64,000 nt of DNA, from the NCBI RefSeq assembly GCF_016861915.1, contig NZ_BOLX01000008.1, forward strand, positions 26,146 through 90,145. The letters are read 5' to 3'. The DNA comes from Apilactobacillus nanyangensis (GTDB taxonomy: Bacteria; Bacillota; Bacilli; Lactobacillales; Lactobacillaceae). Shown piece after piece: positions 9,182 through 17,356 of the stretch. The translations under genes and the position numbers were made by a program. Under the pieces are notes generated by a model. The model saw only the letters and a list, made by a program, of their open reading frames with translations, was not told the origin of the DNA and made no database searches. The stretch's first letter is position 1. Every line of letters starts with the position of its first letter.

Positions 9182-9409
9182 TTAAGCTAATTGGCTTAAT
9201 TGATCTGGTCTAAATCCGGAAATTGAGTCAATACCATCTGCTTCCACAACTGGTAGTGACATAAATCCTTTTGATTTTAAGTATGAAACATATTCGGGTT
9301 CTTCGTTAATGTTTCTTTCAATAAAATCAATATCGTGTTCGCTTAAAAAGCGCTTAGTCATTTTGCATTGCATGCAATTATTCTTTGAGTATACAGTTAC
9401 TTGTGCCAT
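9182..9409 (-). CDS. nrdH: Glutaredoxin-like protein NrdH
   Basis: NrdH is the small redoxin that passes electrons from thioredoxin reductase to the C-terminal cysteines of NrdE. The 75-residue product has the thioredoxin-fold start AQVTVYSKNNC, the active-site motif CMQC (Cys12 and Cys15), the conserved SLPVV cis-proline turn, and the NrdH-type SGFRPDQL near the end. The start follows AAAGGGAG. A thioredoxin reductase gene lies in this window at 38811. It leads the nrdH-nrdE-nrdF cluster. Confidence 0.95.
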   Translation of the reverse strand: MAQVTVYSKNNCMQCKMTKRFLSEHDIDFIERNINEEPEYVSYLKSKGFMSLPVVEADGIDSISGFRPDQLSQLA

Positions 9410-9432
9410 GGTATTGCTCCCTTTCTTTTGAT

Positions 9433-9474
9433 GAAATATGTATTACATTTCAATCGAAATATGTAAGATATTTC
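9433..9474 (-). repeat. Two tandem near-palindromic 19-base repeats upstream of nrdH
   Basis: GAAATATGTATTACATTTC (9433-9451) and GAAATATGTAAGATATTTC (9456-9474) share their first ten bases, and each is an inverted repeat or nearly so. They start 23 bases apart, close to two helical turns. They lie in the expected leader of nrdH and do not match the NrdR box. Function unknown. Confidence 0.5.
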
Positions 9475-9528
9475 CCTTTAATTTATATATAAAAGTTTAC
9501 ACCAGAACAGAAAAAAATCAAATAAAAA

Positions 9529-9576
9529 ACACCATATTTAGTGGTCGAAATGTTCCTAATCTACTAGATACAGTGT
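9529..9576 (-). promoter_or_regulatory. Tandem NrdR boxes
   Basis: ACACCATATTTAGTGG (9529-9544) and CTACTAGATACAGTGT (9561-9576) match the NrdR consensus acaCwAtATaTwGtGt at about 13 and 12 of 16 positions. Their starts are 32 bases apart, the three-turn spacing typical of NrdR site pairs. NrdR is the ATP/dATP-sensing repressor of ribonucleotide reductase genes. The exact nrdH promoter between the boxes and the gene could not be fixed. Confidence 0.7.
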
Positions 9577-9617
9577 CTTAGCGAATTTAAAATTTTTTTA
9601 CGAGGATCTGATTTGAA

Positions 9618-10223
9618 ATGAACGAATTTTATTATACACCTAATCCACATGTTGTACACGAACTTCATACATGGAATTTTGATTTATTAAATAACACATT
9701 GACCTTTACCACTGATAACGGGGTTTTCTCAAAACGAACTGTTGATTTTGGTTCAAAAACTTTAGTCGAAAGTGTTAATTTTGATAAAATTCCTGATGGA
9801 AATGTTTTAGATTTAGGATGCGGATATGGTCCAATGGCAATTGCTTTAGCCAAGCATTATCCTGATAGAACATTTGAAATGGTAGACGTGAACAACCTAG
9901 CACTAGAGTTAGCTGTTAAGAATGCAGAACAAAACCATGTCTCAAATGTTAATATCCATAATTCTAATGTTTATGAAAATGTTTCTGATAAATTTGCCGC
10001 AATTATTACCAACCCACCAGTAAGAGCTGGTAAAGATGTTGTAGATGGAATGATTTCTGGAGCAGTTGATCATTTATTGCCAAATGGGACACTAACTGTG
10101 GTATTACAAAAGAAGCAGGGTGCACCATCTGCTAAGAAGTTAATGCAATCATTATTTGGCAATTGCGAAATCATCAAGAAGAACAAGGGCTACTATATAT
10201 TGGAAAGTGTATTTAATGGATAA
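9618..10223 (+). CDS. RsmC-like class I SAM-dependent methyltransferase
   Basis: A 201-residue methyltransferase of the RsmC/YbxB type. It has the SAM-binding motif VLDLGCGYGPMAIAL near residues 63-77, an acidic MVDVNN strand end, and the NPP motif in IITNPPVRAGK, which marks methylation of a base amino group. RsmC-type enzymes act on G1207 of 16S rRNA in E. coli. The short Firmicutes version lacks the extra N-terminal half, so the exact target is inferred. Its stop codon overlaps the tadA start (ATGGATAA), so the two are coupled. Confidence 0.85.
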   Translation: MNEFYYTPNPHVVHELHTWNFDLLNNTLTFTTDNGVFSKRTVDFGSKTLVESVNFDKIPDGNVLDLGCGYGPMAIALAKHYPDRTFEMVDVNNLALELAVKNAEQNHVSNVNIHNSNVYENVSDKFAAIITNPPVRAGKDVVDGMISGAVDHLLPNGTLTVVLQKKQGAPSAKKLMQSLFGNCEIIKKNKGYYILESVFNG

Positions 10224-10713
10224 GACAAAAGAATACTATATGAAAGAAGCTTTATTCGAAGCTAAAAAAGCATACATGATAAACGAGGTGCCAATTGGGG
10301 CAATCGTTGTTAAAGACGGTGAGATTATCGGTAGAGGTCATAATCTCCGTGAGTTAAGCAATAATGCATTAGATCATGCTGAAGTCGTGGCCATTGATGA
10401 AGCATGTCGTCGTTTGCATAGCTGGCGTTTGGAAGACTGTGATTTATATGTAACGATTGAACCATGTTTGATGTGTGCGGGAGCCATCATCAATTCCAGA
10501 ATCAAAAATGTTTACTACGGTGCCACTGATTTGAAGGCGGGTGCTGCCGAAAGTCTATATCATGTGTTAGAAGATAGTCGATTAAATCATCAGGTTAATG
10601 TATCAGGAGGATTATTAGCTGATGATGCTAAACATTTAATGAAGTCTTTTTTCAAAGCAGCACGCAAAAGAAGCAAAGAAGCAAAGAAAAAGAGAAATAA
10701 GCTTGAAAAATAA
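10216..10713 (+). CDS. tadA: tRNA-specific adenosine deaminase TadA
   Basis: TadA converts A34 to inosine in the tRNA-Arg(ACG) wobble position. The 165-residue protein has the zinc and catalytic motifs HAE (54-56) and PCLMC (83-87). Its C-terminus is strongly basic (ARKRSKEAKKKRNK), suited to tRNA binding. The start at 10216 overlaps the stop of the upstream methyltransferase by 8 bases. A start at 10240 (MKEALFEAKKA) is possible but would lose conserved N-terminal residues. Confidence 0.95.
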   Translation: MDKTKEYYMKEALFEAKKAYMINEVPIGAIVVKDGEIIGRGHNLRELSNNALDHAEVVAIDEACRRLHSWRLEDCDLYVTIEPCLMCAGAIINSRIKNVYYGATDLKAGAAESLYHVLEDSRLNHQVNVSGGLLADDAKHLMKSFFKAARKRSKEAKKKRNKLEK

Positions 10714-10738
10714 TCCTGAATAAGTTAATATAATTATT

Positions 10739-10826
10739 GCCGCAAGGCCTTGAAGCAAAGTTGTGTTTACGAACCGTGTCAGATCCGAGAGGAAGCAGCA
10801 CTAAGTATTCTACGCTTGTGCTTCTT
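10739..10826 (+). ncRNA. ffs: Signal recognition particle RNA (small bacterial type, 4.5S/scRNA-like)
   Basis: The conserved apical loop GTGTCAGATCCGAGAGGAAG (10776-10795) followed by CAGCA is the Ffh-binding tip of SRP RNA. Flanking sequence can fold back into the long stem, and a T-run follows near 10828-10833. The place between tadA and dnaX is the usual one in lactobacilli. The ends are approximate. It works with Ffh and FtsY in co-translational membrane targeting. Confidence 0.88.
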
Positions 10827-10844
10827 GTTTTTTATACAAATAAA

Positions 10845-10877
10845 CTCCTAGTCAAATGCTGGCTAGGAGATTTTTTT
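10845..10877 (+). terminator. Intrinsic terminator downstream of ffs
   Basis: CTCCTAGTCA pairs with TGGCTAGGAG (one G-U) around loop AATGC and is followed by A and seven T. Confidence 0.88.
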
Positions 10878-10899
10878 ATCTATGATGTAAAAACGATAA

Positions 10900-10928
10900 T
10901 GGAATAATTATTGAATAGAATATATAAT
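10900..10928 (+). promoter_or_regulatory. Promoter of the dnaX operon
   Basis: -35-like TGGAAT (10900-10905), 17-base spacer, perfect -10 TATAAT (10923-10928), 33 bases ahead of dnaX. Confidence 0.6.
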
Positions 10929-10961
10929 GTAAGTAACTAGTTTTTTGAAAGGAAGTTTTCC

Positions 10962-12767
10962 ATGAGTTACCAAGCTTTATACCGTGTATGGAGACCGCAA
11001 CGTTTTGACGATGTGATTGGTCAAGATGTTATTACCACCACATTGAAAAATGCGATTGTCACCAATCAATTGAGTCATGCTTATTTATTTGCAGGTCCTA
11101 GGGGAACTGGAAAAACTTCCGCTGCGAAAATTTTGGCAAAGGCAATTAACTGTCCAAACCAAAAAGATGGGGAACCCTGCAACGAATGTGAAATTTGTGA
11201 AAGCATTACAAACGGAACACTAAATGATGTTATCGAAATTGATGCAGCCTCAAACAATGGGGTTGAAGAAATTAGGGATGTTAGAGATAAGGCGAAGTAT
11301 GCGCCAACTCAAGCAACCTACAAAGTATACATTATTGATGAAGTTCATATGCTATCAACAGGGGCTTTCAATGCATTACTAAAGACATTGGAAGAACCAC
11401 CTGCACACGTTATTTTCATTTTAGCCACAACCGAACCACAAAAGATTCCGGCTACCATCATTTCGCGTGTTCAACGTTTTGATTTCAAACGAATCACCGC
11501 AAATGACATTTTAGGTAGAATGGAATTCATCTTAAATGATAAAAAGATTGATTATGATGACAAGGCACTAAAGGTAATCGCCAAAGCCGCAGAAGGTGGG
11601 ATGCGTGATGCCCTAAGTATTTTGGATCAAGTATTATCATTTGGGTTCGATAAGGTCACTTACGAAAATGCATTGCAAGTAACTGGTAGCGTGACCAAAT
11701 CATTACTATCAAAATATTTAACTAATGTTGTGAACCACGATGTTAAGGATGCGCTATCCGATGTCAGACAAATGCTAGAATCTGGTAAAGATGCAGCTAG
11801 ATTTGTCGAAGACTTAATCAAGTACTGCCAAGACATCTTGTTATACCAACAATCACCTGAAATGGTCGAAGAATCAGAACTAGGTGTGATTGATGAAGAG
11901 TTCAAGCAACTAACATCAATTGTGGATGCGCAAAGAGTTTACCGTATGATTGTCGATTTAAACGACATTCAAAACCAAATGAGATACACAATGCATCCCG
12001 ATGTTTATTTAGATGTATTGACCGTTAAGTTATCCACTGATAGCCAACAAGATGCTAGTCAAGCACAACCACAGACTGTTGTACAAACTGCAAGTGCTTC
12101 AAACGTCGATAATCAATTGGTTCAACAATTGAAGGATCAAGTAGCTAGTTTACAAAAACAAGTCGAAGAACTAACCAAGAATGGAGTTGCTGCTAATAAC
12201 GGTAGTAATTCCGCTAGCGAACCTGATAGAAGACCGGCTGCCAAGAAGCCATCAGGTAGCTTAAGCAATGCTAGGGTTAACCTAACTAAGATTTATCCAG
12301 TCTTGGATAACGCCACTCGTCAAGATTTAACCAACATTCAAAATATTTGGGATGAATTATTGAGTGGATTAGACGTAACCAAACGAGCATTGATGAATGT
12401 TTCTAAACCAGTGGCTGCTAGTCACGATGGTGTGGTTGTTTCATTCGAATATCCATTCCTATTCCAAAAGGCAAGTACCGATGAGGAACTACAAGATGCC
12501 CTTGGTAATGGATTAGATAGAATTTTGAGCTACGTTCCTGACTTTGTATTCATTCCTGCTGAACAATGGCCTGAAATCAGAAAGGGTTACATTGTTGCCC
12601 AAAAGAATAGTGGAAAAGAAGTTAGAGAAGAATCTGAAAATTCAAGTGTTGAAAATTCGGACCAAAACGATGATAATAATAATGAAAAACAAGACAATGA
12701 ACCCAAAATAGTTAAACAAGCAACACAACTTTTTGGTGAAGATATAATAGATGTAAAAGATGATTAA
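10962..12767 (+). CDS. dnaX: DNA polymerase III subunits gamma/tau
   Basis: The clamp-loader motor and replisome organiser, 601 residues. It has Walker A GPRGTGKT (45-52), a zinc-binding Cys set (C64, C73, C76, C79), a DEVHML Walker B, and the arginine-finger SRVQRF. A helical segment near 395-415 and a long acidic, Asn/Asp/Glu-rich C-terminus follow. It starts the dnaX-ebfC-recR-yaaL unit, with ATG after AAAGGAAG. I saw no clear slippage site that would make a short gamma form. Confidence 0.97.
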   Translation: MSYQALYRVWRPQRFDDVIGQDVITTTLKNAIVTNQLSHAYLFAGPRGTGKTSAAKILAKAINCPNQKDGEPCNECEICESITNGTLNDVIEIDAASNNGVEEIRDVRDKAKYAPTQATYKVYIIDEVHMLSTGAFNALLKTLEEPPAHVIFILATTEPQKIPATIISRVQRFDFKRITANDILGRMEFILNDKKIDYDDKALKVIAKAAEGGMRDALSILDQVLSFGFDKVTYENALQVTGSVTKSLLSKYLTNVVNHDVKDALSDVRQMLESGKDAARFVEDLIKYCQDILLYQQSPEMVEESELGVIDEEFKQLTSIVDAQRVYRMIVDLNDIQNQMRYTMHPDVYLDVLTVKLSTDSQQDASQAQPQTVVQTASASNVDNQLVQQLKDQVASLQKQVEELTKNGVAANNGSNSASEPDRRPAAKKPSGSLSNARVNLTKIYPVLDNATRQDLTNIQNIWDELLSGLDVTKRALMNVSKPVAASHDGVVVSFEYPFLFQKASTDEELQDALGNGLDRILSYVPDFVFIPAEQWPEIRKGYIVAQKNSGKEVREESENSSVENSDQNDDNNNEKQDNEPKIVKQATQLFGEDIIDVKDD

Positions 12768-12782
12768 GGAGCTGTTATAGTT

Positions 12783-13100
12783 ATGATGAACGGAATGAAC
12801 ATGGGAAAGATGATGAAACAAGTTAAGCAACTACAAAAACAAATGGGTGCTGAACAAGAACAAATTAACAACACTGAATTTGTTGGTAAGGCCCCTGAAG
12901 ACATGGTAGTTGTTACTTTCTCAGGTGACCGTAAGATGAAGGACATGAAGATTAAACCCGAAGCATTGGATCCAGAAGACCCAGACATGACTTCAGATTT
13001 AGTAATCAGTGCCGTAAACGATGCACTTGCACAAATTGAAAAGACTACTCAAGATTCAATGGGTAAGTACACTAAGGGAATGGGAATTCCAGGAATGTAA
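12783..13100 (+). CDS. ebfC: Nucleoid-associated protein, YbaB/EbfC family
   Basis: A small dimeric DNA-binding protein that coats the nucleoid, of incompletely known role. The 105-residue product begins with a Met-rich segment ([21 protein letters not shown]), then the YbaB core with [16 protein letters not shown] and [11 protein letters not shown]. It lies between dnaX and recR, as in nearly all Firmicutes, 15 bases after dnaX, and probably on the same mRNA. The start may be either of two adjacent ATG codons (12783 or 12786). Confidence 0.95.
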   Translation: MMNGMNMGKMMKQVKQLQKQMGAEQEQINNTEFVGKAPEDMVVVTFSGDRKMKDMKIKPEALDPEDPDMTSDLVISAVNDALAQIEKTTQDSMGKYTKGMGIPGM

Positions 13101-13121
13101 TTTAAATAAAGAAGGTTAATT

Positions 13122-13721
13122 ATGCAATATCCTGAACCAATTGCTAAGTTGATCGACAGTTTTATGCGTCTACCAGGGATTGGGCATAAGACAGCGATTA
13201 GACTGGCATATTTCGTAGTTGATATGAACAAAGATGACGTTGCTAAGTTCTCTTCAGCATTGAAGGAAACAAAGGACAAGTTGATGTATTGTTCAATTTG
13301 CGGAAATTTAACTGATGAAGATCCATGTGTTATTTGTCGAGACAAGACGAGAGATCAATCGACTGTCTTGGTTGTTGAACAACCAAGAGACATCATGGTA
13401 ATGGAAAAAATGAAAGATTATCATGGTTTATATCATGTATTAAATGGTGTCTTATCTCCAATCGAGGGAAAAGGACCAGAAGATTTAAATATTAAAAGCC
13501 TGATTAAACGTTTACAAAGCGATGAAGCAATTAAAGAAATTATCATTGCCACAAACGCTACTCCTGAAGGAGAAGCAACTGCAATGTATCTATCACGTTT
13601 AGTTAAGCCAGCCGGAATTAAAGTAACTAGATTAGCACATGGTTTATCAGTTGGTAGTGATATCGAATATGCTGATGAAATGACGCTTTCTAGAGCCGTT
13701 TCTGGTCGAACTGAAATGTAG
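13122..13721 (+). CDS. recR: Recombination mediator RecR
   Basis: RecR acts with RecO to load RecA at gaps in single-stranded DNA. Full-length at 199 residues. It has a helix-hairpin-helix ([15 protein letters not shown]), a four-cysteine zinc finger (C57, C60, C69, C72), a Toprim domain opening [16 protein letters not shown], and the C-terminal THxLP-like segment [20 protein letters not shown]. It sits third in the dnaX operon. Confidence 0.97.
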   Translation: MQYPEPIAKLIDSFMRLPGIGHKTAIRLAYFVVDMNKDDVAKFSSALKETKDKLMYCSICGNLTDEDPCVICRDKTRDQSTVLVVEQPRDIMVMEKMKDYHGLYHVLNGVLSPIEGKGPEDLNIKSLIKRLQSDEAIKEIIIATNATPEGEATAMYLSRLVKPAGIKVTRLAHGLSVGSDIEYADEMTLSRAVSGRTEM

Positions 13722-13733
13722 GAGTGAATACTG

Positions 13734-13982
13734 ATGTTAGGATTTTCAAGATTTTCACACAACGTAGGAAAACAATATGATGAATTTCTATTGGATTCTA
13801 TCGATCGTGCTAAGTACCAATGGGATCAAGCTACTGAAACCCAAGAAGCAATTTATGAAGTTGATGGGGAAATTGTTGCCCAAACTCGTTTAGCTCGTGA
13901 AAAATATTTATTTTTATATCGAGAAGCAAGAGAAAGAAAAGTTTCCAACAATCGTATTCAATCTTCTGTTATTGATTACTAA
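13734..13982 (+). CDS. yaaL: YaaL family protein (DUF2508)
   Basis: A conserved small protein of unknown function, 82 residues, always found after recR in Bacillales and lactobacilli. It is largely helical and charged (DSIDRAKYQWDQATETQEAI and LAREKYLFLYREARERKVSN), with no signal peptide or membrane segment. It ends the dnaX transcription unit ahead of a terminator. No function can be read from the sequence. Confidence 0.85.
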   Translation: MLGFSRFSHNVGKQYDEFLLDSIDRAKYQWDQATETQEAIYEVDGEIVAQTRLAREKYLFLYREARERKVSNNRIQSSVIDY

Positions 13983-13983
13983 A

Positions 13984-14016
13984 GGTGTCTTTATTCTTTG
14001 GAATAAGACGCTTTTT
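13984..14016 (+). terminator. Terminator of the dnaX-recR-yaaL unit
   Basis: GTGTCTTTATTC pairs with GAATAAGACGC (one bulged T, one G-U) around TTTG and is followed by five T. Confidence 0.82.
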
Positions 14017-14029
14017 CTTTGTTGTTTAT

Positions 14030-14058
14030 TTGTTGAAACGAATAAATTAAAGTACAAT
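14030..14058 (+). promoter_or_regulatory. Promoter of tmk operon
   Basis: -35 TTGTTG (14030-14035), 17-base spacer, -10 TACAAT (14053-14058), before tmk-darA-holB-yabA-rsmI. Confidence 0.62.
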
Positions 14059-14090
14059 GAGATAGAAAGATGAAAGTAGGGGTATAGTAT

Positions 14091-14735
14091 ATGGCTGGAA
14101 AATTTATCACATTCGAAGGCACAGATGGTGCGGGGAAAACAACCATCTTAAACATGGTATTAGATTACTTAAAGGAAGAGATGAGCGATAAATTGGTTAC
14201 CAGCAGAGAACCTGGAGGTAACCCAATCGCTGAAAGTATTCGTGAAGTTATTCTGGACCGTAAAAATGTTGATATGGATAAACGAACTGAGGCATTGTTA
14301 TATGCAGCGGCGCGTCGCCAAAATATTGAACAAACAGTGAAACCAGCAATTGCGGATAACAAGTTAGTTATTTGTGATCGTTACCTTGATAGCTCAATTG
14401 CTTATCAAGGTGGGGGTAGAGAAATTGGTGAAGATGCAATTAATCAAATGAACCAATTTGCCACTGAAGGTTTCTTGCCAGACCTTACTATCTACTTTAA
14501 TCTTCCAGTAGAAGAAGGATTAAAGCGTATTGCTAAAAATAGGGCTGAAGAGGAAGTTGATCGATTGGACGTTGAAACAATTGACTTTCATAATCGAGTT
14601 CATGCAGCATACCAACGTTTAGCAAAAGCAAATCCAAAGCGTATCAAATCAGTTGATGCAACACAATCAATTGATGATGTATATCAAAATGTTTTAGAAA
14701 TTTTGCAACCATATTTAAATGAATTTAAAAAATAG
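14091..14735 (+). CDS. tmk: Thymidylate kinase
   Basis: Phosphorylates dTMP to dTDP, the last dTTP-specific step. The 214-residue protein has the P-loop FEGTDGAGKTT (8-18), the DRY-type motif CDRYLDSSIAYQGGGR, and a LID region with basic residues (KRIAKNRAEEEVDRL). It is the first gene of a tightly spaced run of replication and translation genes, and functionally matches the nrd cluster upstream as part of dNTP supply. Confidence 0.97.
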   Translation: MAGKFITFEGTDGAGKTTILNMVLDYLKEEMSDKLVTSREPGGNPIAESIREVILDRKNVDMDKRTEALLYAAARRQNIEQTVKPAIADNKLVICDRYLDSSIAYQGGGREIGEDAINQMNQFATEGFLPDLTIYFNLPVEEGLKRIAKNRAEEEVDRLDVETIDFHNRVHAAYQRLAKANPKRIKSVDATQSIDDVYQNVLEILQPYLNEFKK

Positions 14736-14749
14736 GGACGTGATTTTGA

Positions 14750-15076
14750 ATGAAACTTTTAATTGTAATTGTGCAAAATAAAGATGCTAATAAACTACAA
14801 AATGCATTTGCTAAGAATAATGTTCATCAAACCAAATTATCAACGACTGGCGGTTTCCTAAAATCAGGAAATACTACCTTTATGATTGGGATTGAAGATG
14901 AACGAGTAAATGATGTTTTAGATATTATCAAAAAGGTTTCAAGTAAGCGTGAACAATACATGACACCTCCAGTGAACTTGGATGGTGGAGTTTCAGATTC
15001 ATCATATCCAGTTAAGATTGAAGTAGGTGGCGCTACTGTAATGGAAATGCCAATGGATAATTTTTATCGATTCTAA
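14750..15076 (+). CDS. darA: Cyclic-di-AMP receptor DarA/PstA (YaaQ, DUF970)
   Basis: A PII-like trimeric signal protein that binds cyclic di-AMP. At 108 residues it has the ferredoxin-like core (MKLLIVIVQNKDANKLQNAF), the conserved T-loop start TKLSTTGGFLKSGNTTFMIG that contacts the nucleotide, and a C-terminal VEVGGATVMEMP-like strand (here IEVGGATVMEMP). It always lies between tmk and holB in this group. Its downstream partner is not known with certainty. Confidence 0.92.
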   Translation: MKLLIVIVQNKDANKLQNAFAKNNVHQTKLSTTGGFLKSGNTTFMIGIEDERVNDVLDIIKKVSSKREQYMTPPVNLDGGVSDSSYPVKIEVGGATVMEMPMDNFYRF

Positions 15077-15088
15077 TGGGGGAAGAAC

Positions 15089-16099
15089 ATGACCGAAAAT
15101 CAAGTGATTGCAGAGACTGAAAAAAAGCAAAAACCACTGATGAACCAATTTTTACAAGTGGTGAACAATCACGAATTATCCCATTCCTACCTATTCAATG
15201 GTGAAGAAGGGGTCGGAAAGTTATCATTAGCGTTGTTTATAACAATGAGAATGTTTTGTAAGAACGTTTCCGATGATTCAATGCCCTGTGGACATTGTGA
15301 TGAATGTCGTAGAATCGCAGAACAACAACATCCAGATGTTGTAATCATTAAACCAGAAGGATTGAGTATCAAGGTTGATCAAATCAGATACTTAAAATCT
15401 GAATTTTCTAAAAGTGGTTTAGAAGGAAACCAAAAGTTCTTCATTGTTTGTGATGCTGAAAAGATGACTACAGGAGCAGCAAACAGCTTGTTAAAGTTTA
15501 TTGAAGAACCTGTAGCTAATATAGTTTCGTTTCTACTAACTACCAATAAGAACTTAATACTACCAACCATTATCTCAAGAACTCAGGTGGTTGATTTAAA
15601 TCCGTTAAATACTAAAATGTTTAACGAGGAATTAACTAATCTAGGAGTGATTCCCAGTCAGTTTAAAATCATTAAACGACTAACCAATCAAATGTCGACT
15701 GTCCAAGAATGGCAGGAAGATGAATGGCTAACTAAGGTGATTTCTGCAATTAGTCAGTGGTTTAGTATGCTGGTACAAAGGGATAATACTTCATTCGTTC
15801 TGGTACAAAGTAATATTATGCCGTTAGTTAGTGATAGTAGTAAACGCCAAGTAATTATTGATATGCTGCTCTCAATATTTGAAGATGTTTTAGATGCTAA
15901 GTATACTGGAAGTAAGGATTACAACTTCCCAAAGCAAGCCCAAAATATTGAACAATTGAGCCAAAGCATCAATGAGGCTAAATTAATTCAAATTATGGAA
16001 GTAATCTTGAATTGTAATAATCAAATGGCAGTAAACGTTAGTTTCCAAAATATATTAGAGGCTACTACATTAAAAATTATGAAAATACTAAATAGTTAA
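15089..16099 (+). CDS. holB: DNA polymerase III subunit delta'
   Basis: Clamp-loader subunit that completes the DnaX ring. The 336-residue product has an AAA+ fold with a P-loop-like GEEGVGKLS (38-46), a four-cysteine zinc site (C57, C67, C70, C73), and LLKFIEEP and TIISRTQ as the sensor and arginine-finger segments. The C-terminal collar domain is less conserved. It lies 12 bases after darA. Confidence 0.94.
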   Translation: MTENQVIAETEKKQKPLMNQFLQVVNNHELSHSYLFNGEEGVGKLSLALFITMRMFCKNVSDDSMPCGHCDECRRIAEQQHPDVVIIKPEGLSIKVDQIRYLKSEFSKSGLEGNQKFFIVCDAEKMTTGAANSLLKFIEEPVANIVSFLLTTNKNLILPTIISRTQVVDLNPLNTKMFNEELTNLGVIPSQFKIIKRLTNQMSTVQEWQEDEWLTKVISAISQWFSMLVQRDNTSFVLVQSNIMPLVSDSSKRQVIIDMLLSIFEDVLDAKYTGSKDYNFPKQAQNIEQLSQSINEAKLIQIMEVILNCNNQMAVNVSFQNILEATTLKIMKILNS

Positions 16100-16114
16100 A
16101 TGGGGTGAAATTGT

Positions 16115-16450
16115 TTGGAGAAACGTGAATTATACGATGGAATTCAGGATTTAGAATCACAAACTGAATTGATGTTGAGCCAATTTGCTGAAGTTCGAAA
16201 AGCATTAACTGAAGTAATGGAAGAAAATGCAGAACTAAGAATTGAAAATCAACATTTACATGATTTCATCAATGAACAAAAAGAAAATGTGGAAAGCGAT
16301 AATAAGAAGAGTAGACCACGTTCATCTAAATCTCGTGAAAACTTGGAACACTTATTTAACGAAGGATTCCATGTCTGCATCGAGTTTTATGGATCACATC
16401 GTGAAAACGATGAAAGTTGTATTTTCTGTAATGAAATCTTAAATCGTTAA
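16115..16450 (+). CDS. yabA: Replication initiation control protein YabA
   Basis: YabA binds DnaA and the sliding clamp DnaN and limits new rounds of replication. The 111-residue protein has an N-terminal leucine-rich coiled coil (about residues 3-60), a basic linker (KKSRPRSSKSRENL), and a C-terminal zinc site formed by H86, C88, C102 and C105. It starts at TTG 16115 after GGGGTG. It sits between holB and rsmI, as in Bacillus. Confidence 0.93.
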   Translation: MEKRELYDGIQDLESQTELMLSQFAEVRKALTEVMEENAELRIENQHLHDFINEQKENVESDNKKSRPRSSKSRENLEHLFNEGFHVCIEFYGSHRENDESCIFCNEILNR

Positions 16451-16465
16451 TCTGGAGGAGTCCAA

Positions 16466-17344
16466 GTGCAAGAACAACATAGCTTTACCGCTAACCAAGA
16501 TAAAGGAATATTATATCTAGTTCCAACACCAATCGGAAACCTAGATGATATGACTTTTCGTGCAATTAAGACACTTAAAGAAGTTGATTTAATTGCTGCG
16601 GAAAACCCTAGTCATACACAACAATTACTAAATCATTTTGAGATTGATACCAAGAAAATCAGTTTTAGAGAAGATAACAAAGGCTACCGTATTGATGAAT
16701 TGGTACAAACTTTAAATGAAGGTCAAAATGTTGCTCAAGTTAGTGACGCGGGGATGCCATCAATTAGTGATCCTGGTCAAGAACTAGTGAAAGCATGTGT
16801 TGATAATGATATTAATGTTGTGCCACTTCCCGGAGCAAATGCTGGATTAACAGCGCTAATTGCTTCCGGACTGGTTCCACAACCATTTTATTTCTTTGGA
16901 TTTTTAAATCGAAAGAATAGTGATCAGATTAGCGAACTAGAGGAACTTAACCAACATAGTGAAACGTTGATTTTCTATGAAGCTCCTCATCGTTTGAACA
17001 AGACTCTTAAGAATATGCAAAAGGTATTCGGTTCCGACCGCCAAGCGGTATTGTGCAGGGAACTAACCAAGAAGTTCGAAGAATTCGACCGTGGTAGCAT
17101 TTCTGAACTAATCGAATGGACCGAAGCAAATCAAATTCGTGGTGAGTTCGTGGTAATTGTTGATGGTAATAAAAATGCCACCCAAGAAAACCAGGAACAA
17201 GATGAGTTGGCTGGATTATCCATACAAGAACAAGTTGACTTGTTTATTGGTAAGGGCATGAAGACCAATGCAGCAATCAAAGAGGTTGCTAAGTTACACA
17301 AAGTTAAAAAACAAGAGATTTACAATATCTATCACGAAATCTAG
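16466..17344 (+). CDS. rsmI: 16S rRNA (cytidine1402-2'-O)-methyltransferase RsmI
   Basis: Methylates the ribose of C1402 in the ribosomal decoding centre. The 292-residue tetrapyrrole-methylase-fold protein has LYLVPTPIGNLDDMTFRA, the conserved VSDAGMPSISDPG, and PLPGANAGLTALIASGL. It starts at GTG 16466 after GGAGGAG. It follows yabA by 15 bases and closes the tmk operon's conserved block. Confidence 0.96.
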   Translation: MQEQHSFTANQDKGILYLVPTPIGNLDDMTFRAIKTLKEVDLIAAENPSHTQQLLNHFEIDTKKISFREDNKGYRIDELVQTLNEGQNVAQVSDAGMPSISDPGQELVKACVDNDINVVPLPGANAGLTALIASGLVPQPFYFFGFLNRKNSDQISELEELNQHSETLIFYEAPHRLNKTLKNMQKVFGSDRQAVLCRELTKKFEEFDRGSISELIEWTEANQIRGEFVVIVDGNKNATQENQEQDELAGLSIQEQVDLFIGKGMKTNAAIKEVAKLHKVKKQEIYNIYHEI

Positions 17345-17356
17345 GAGTGAATAATA

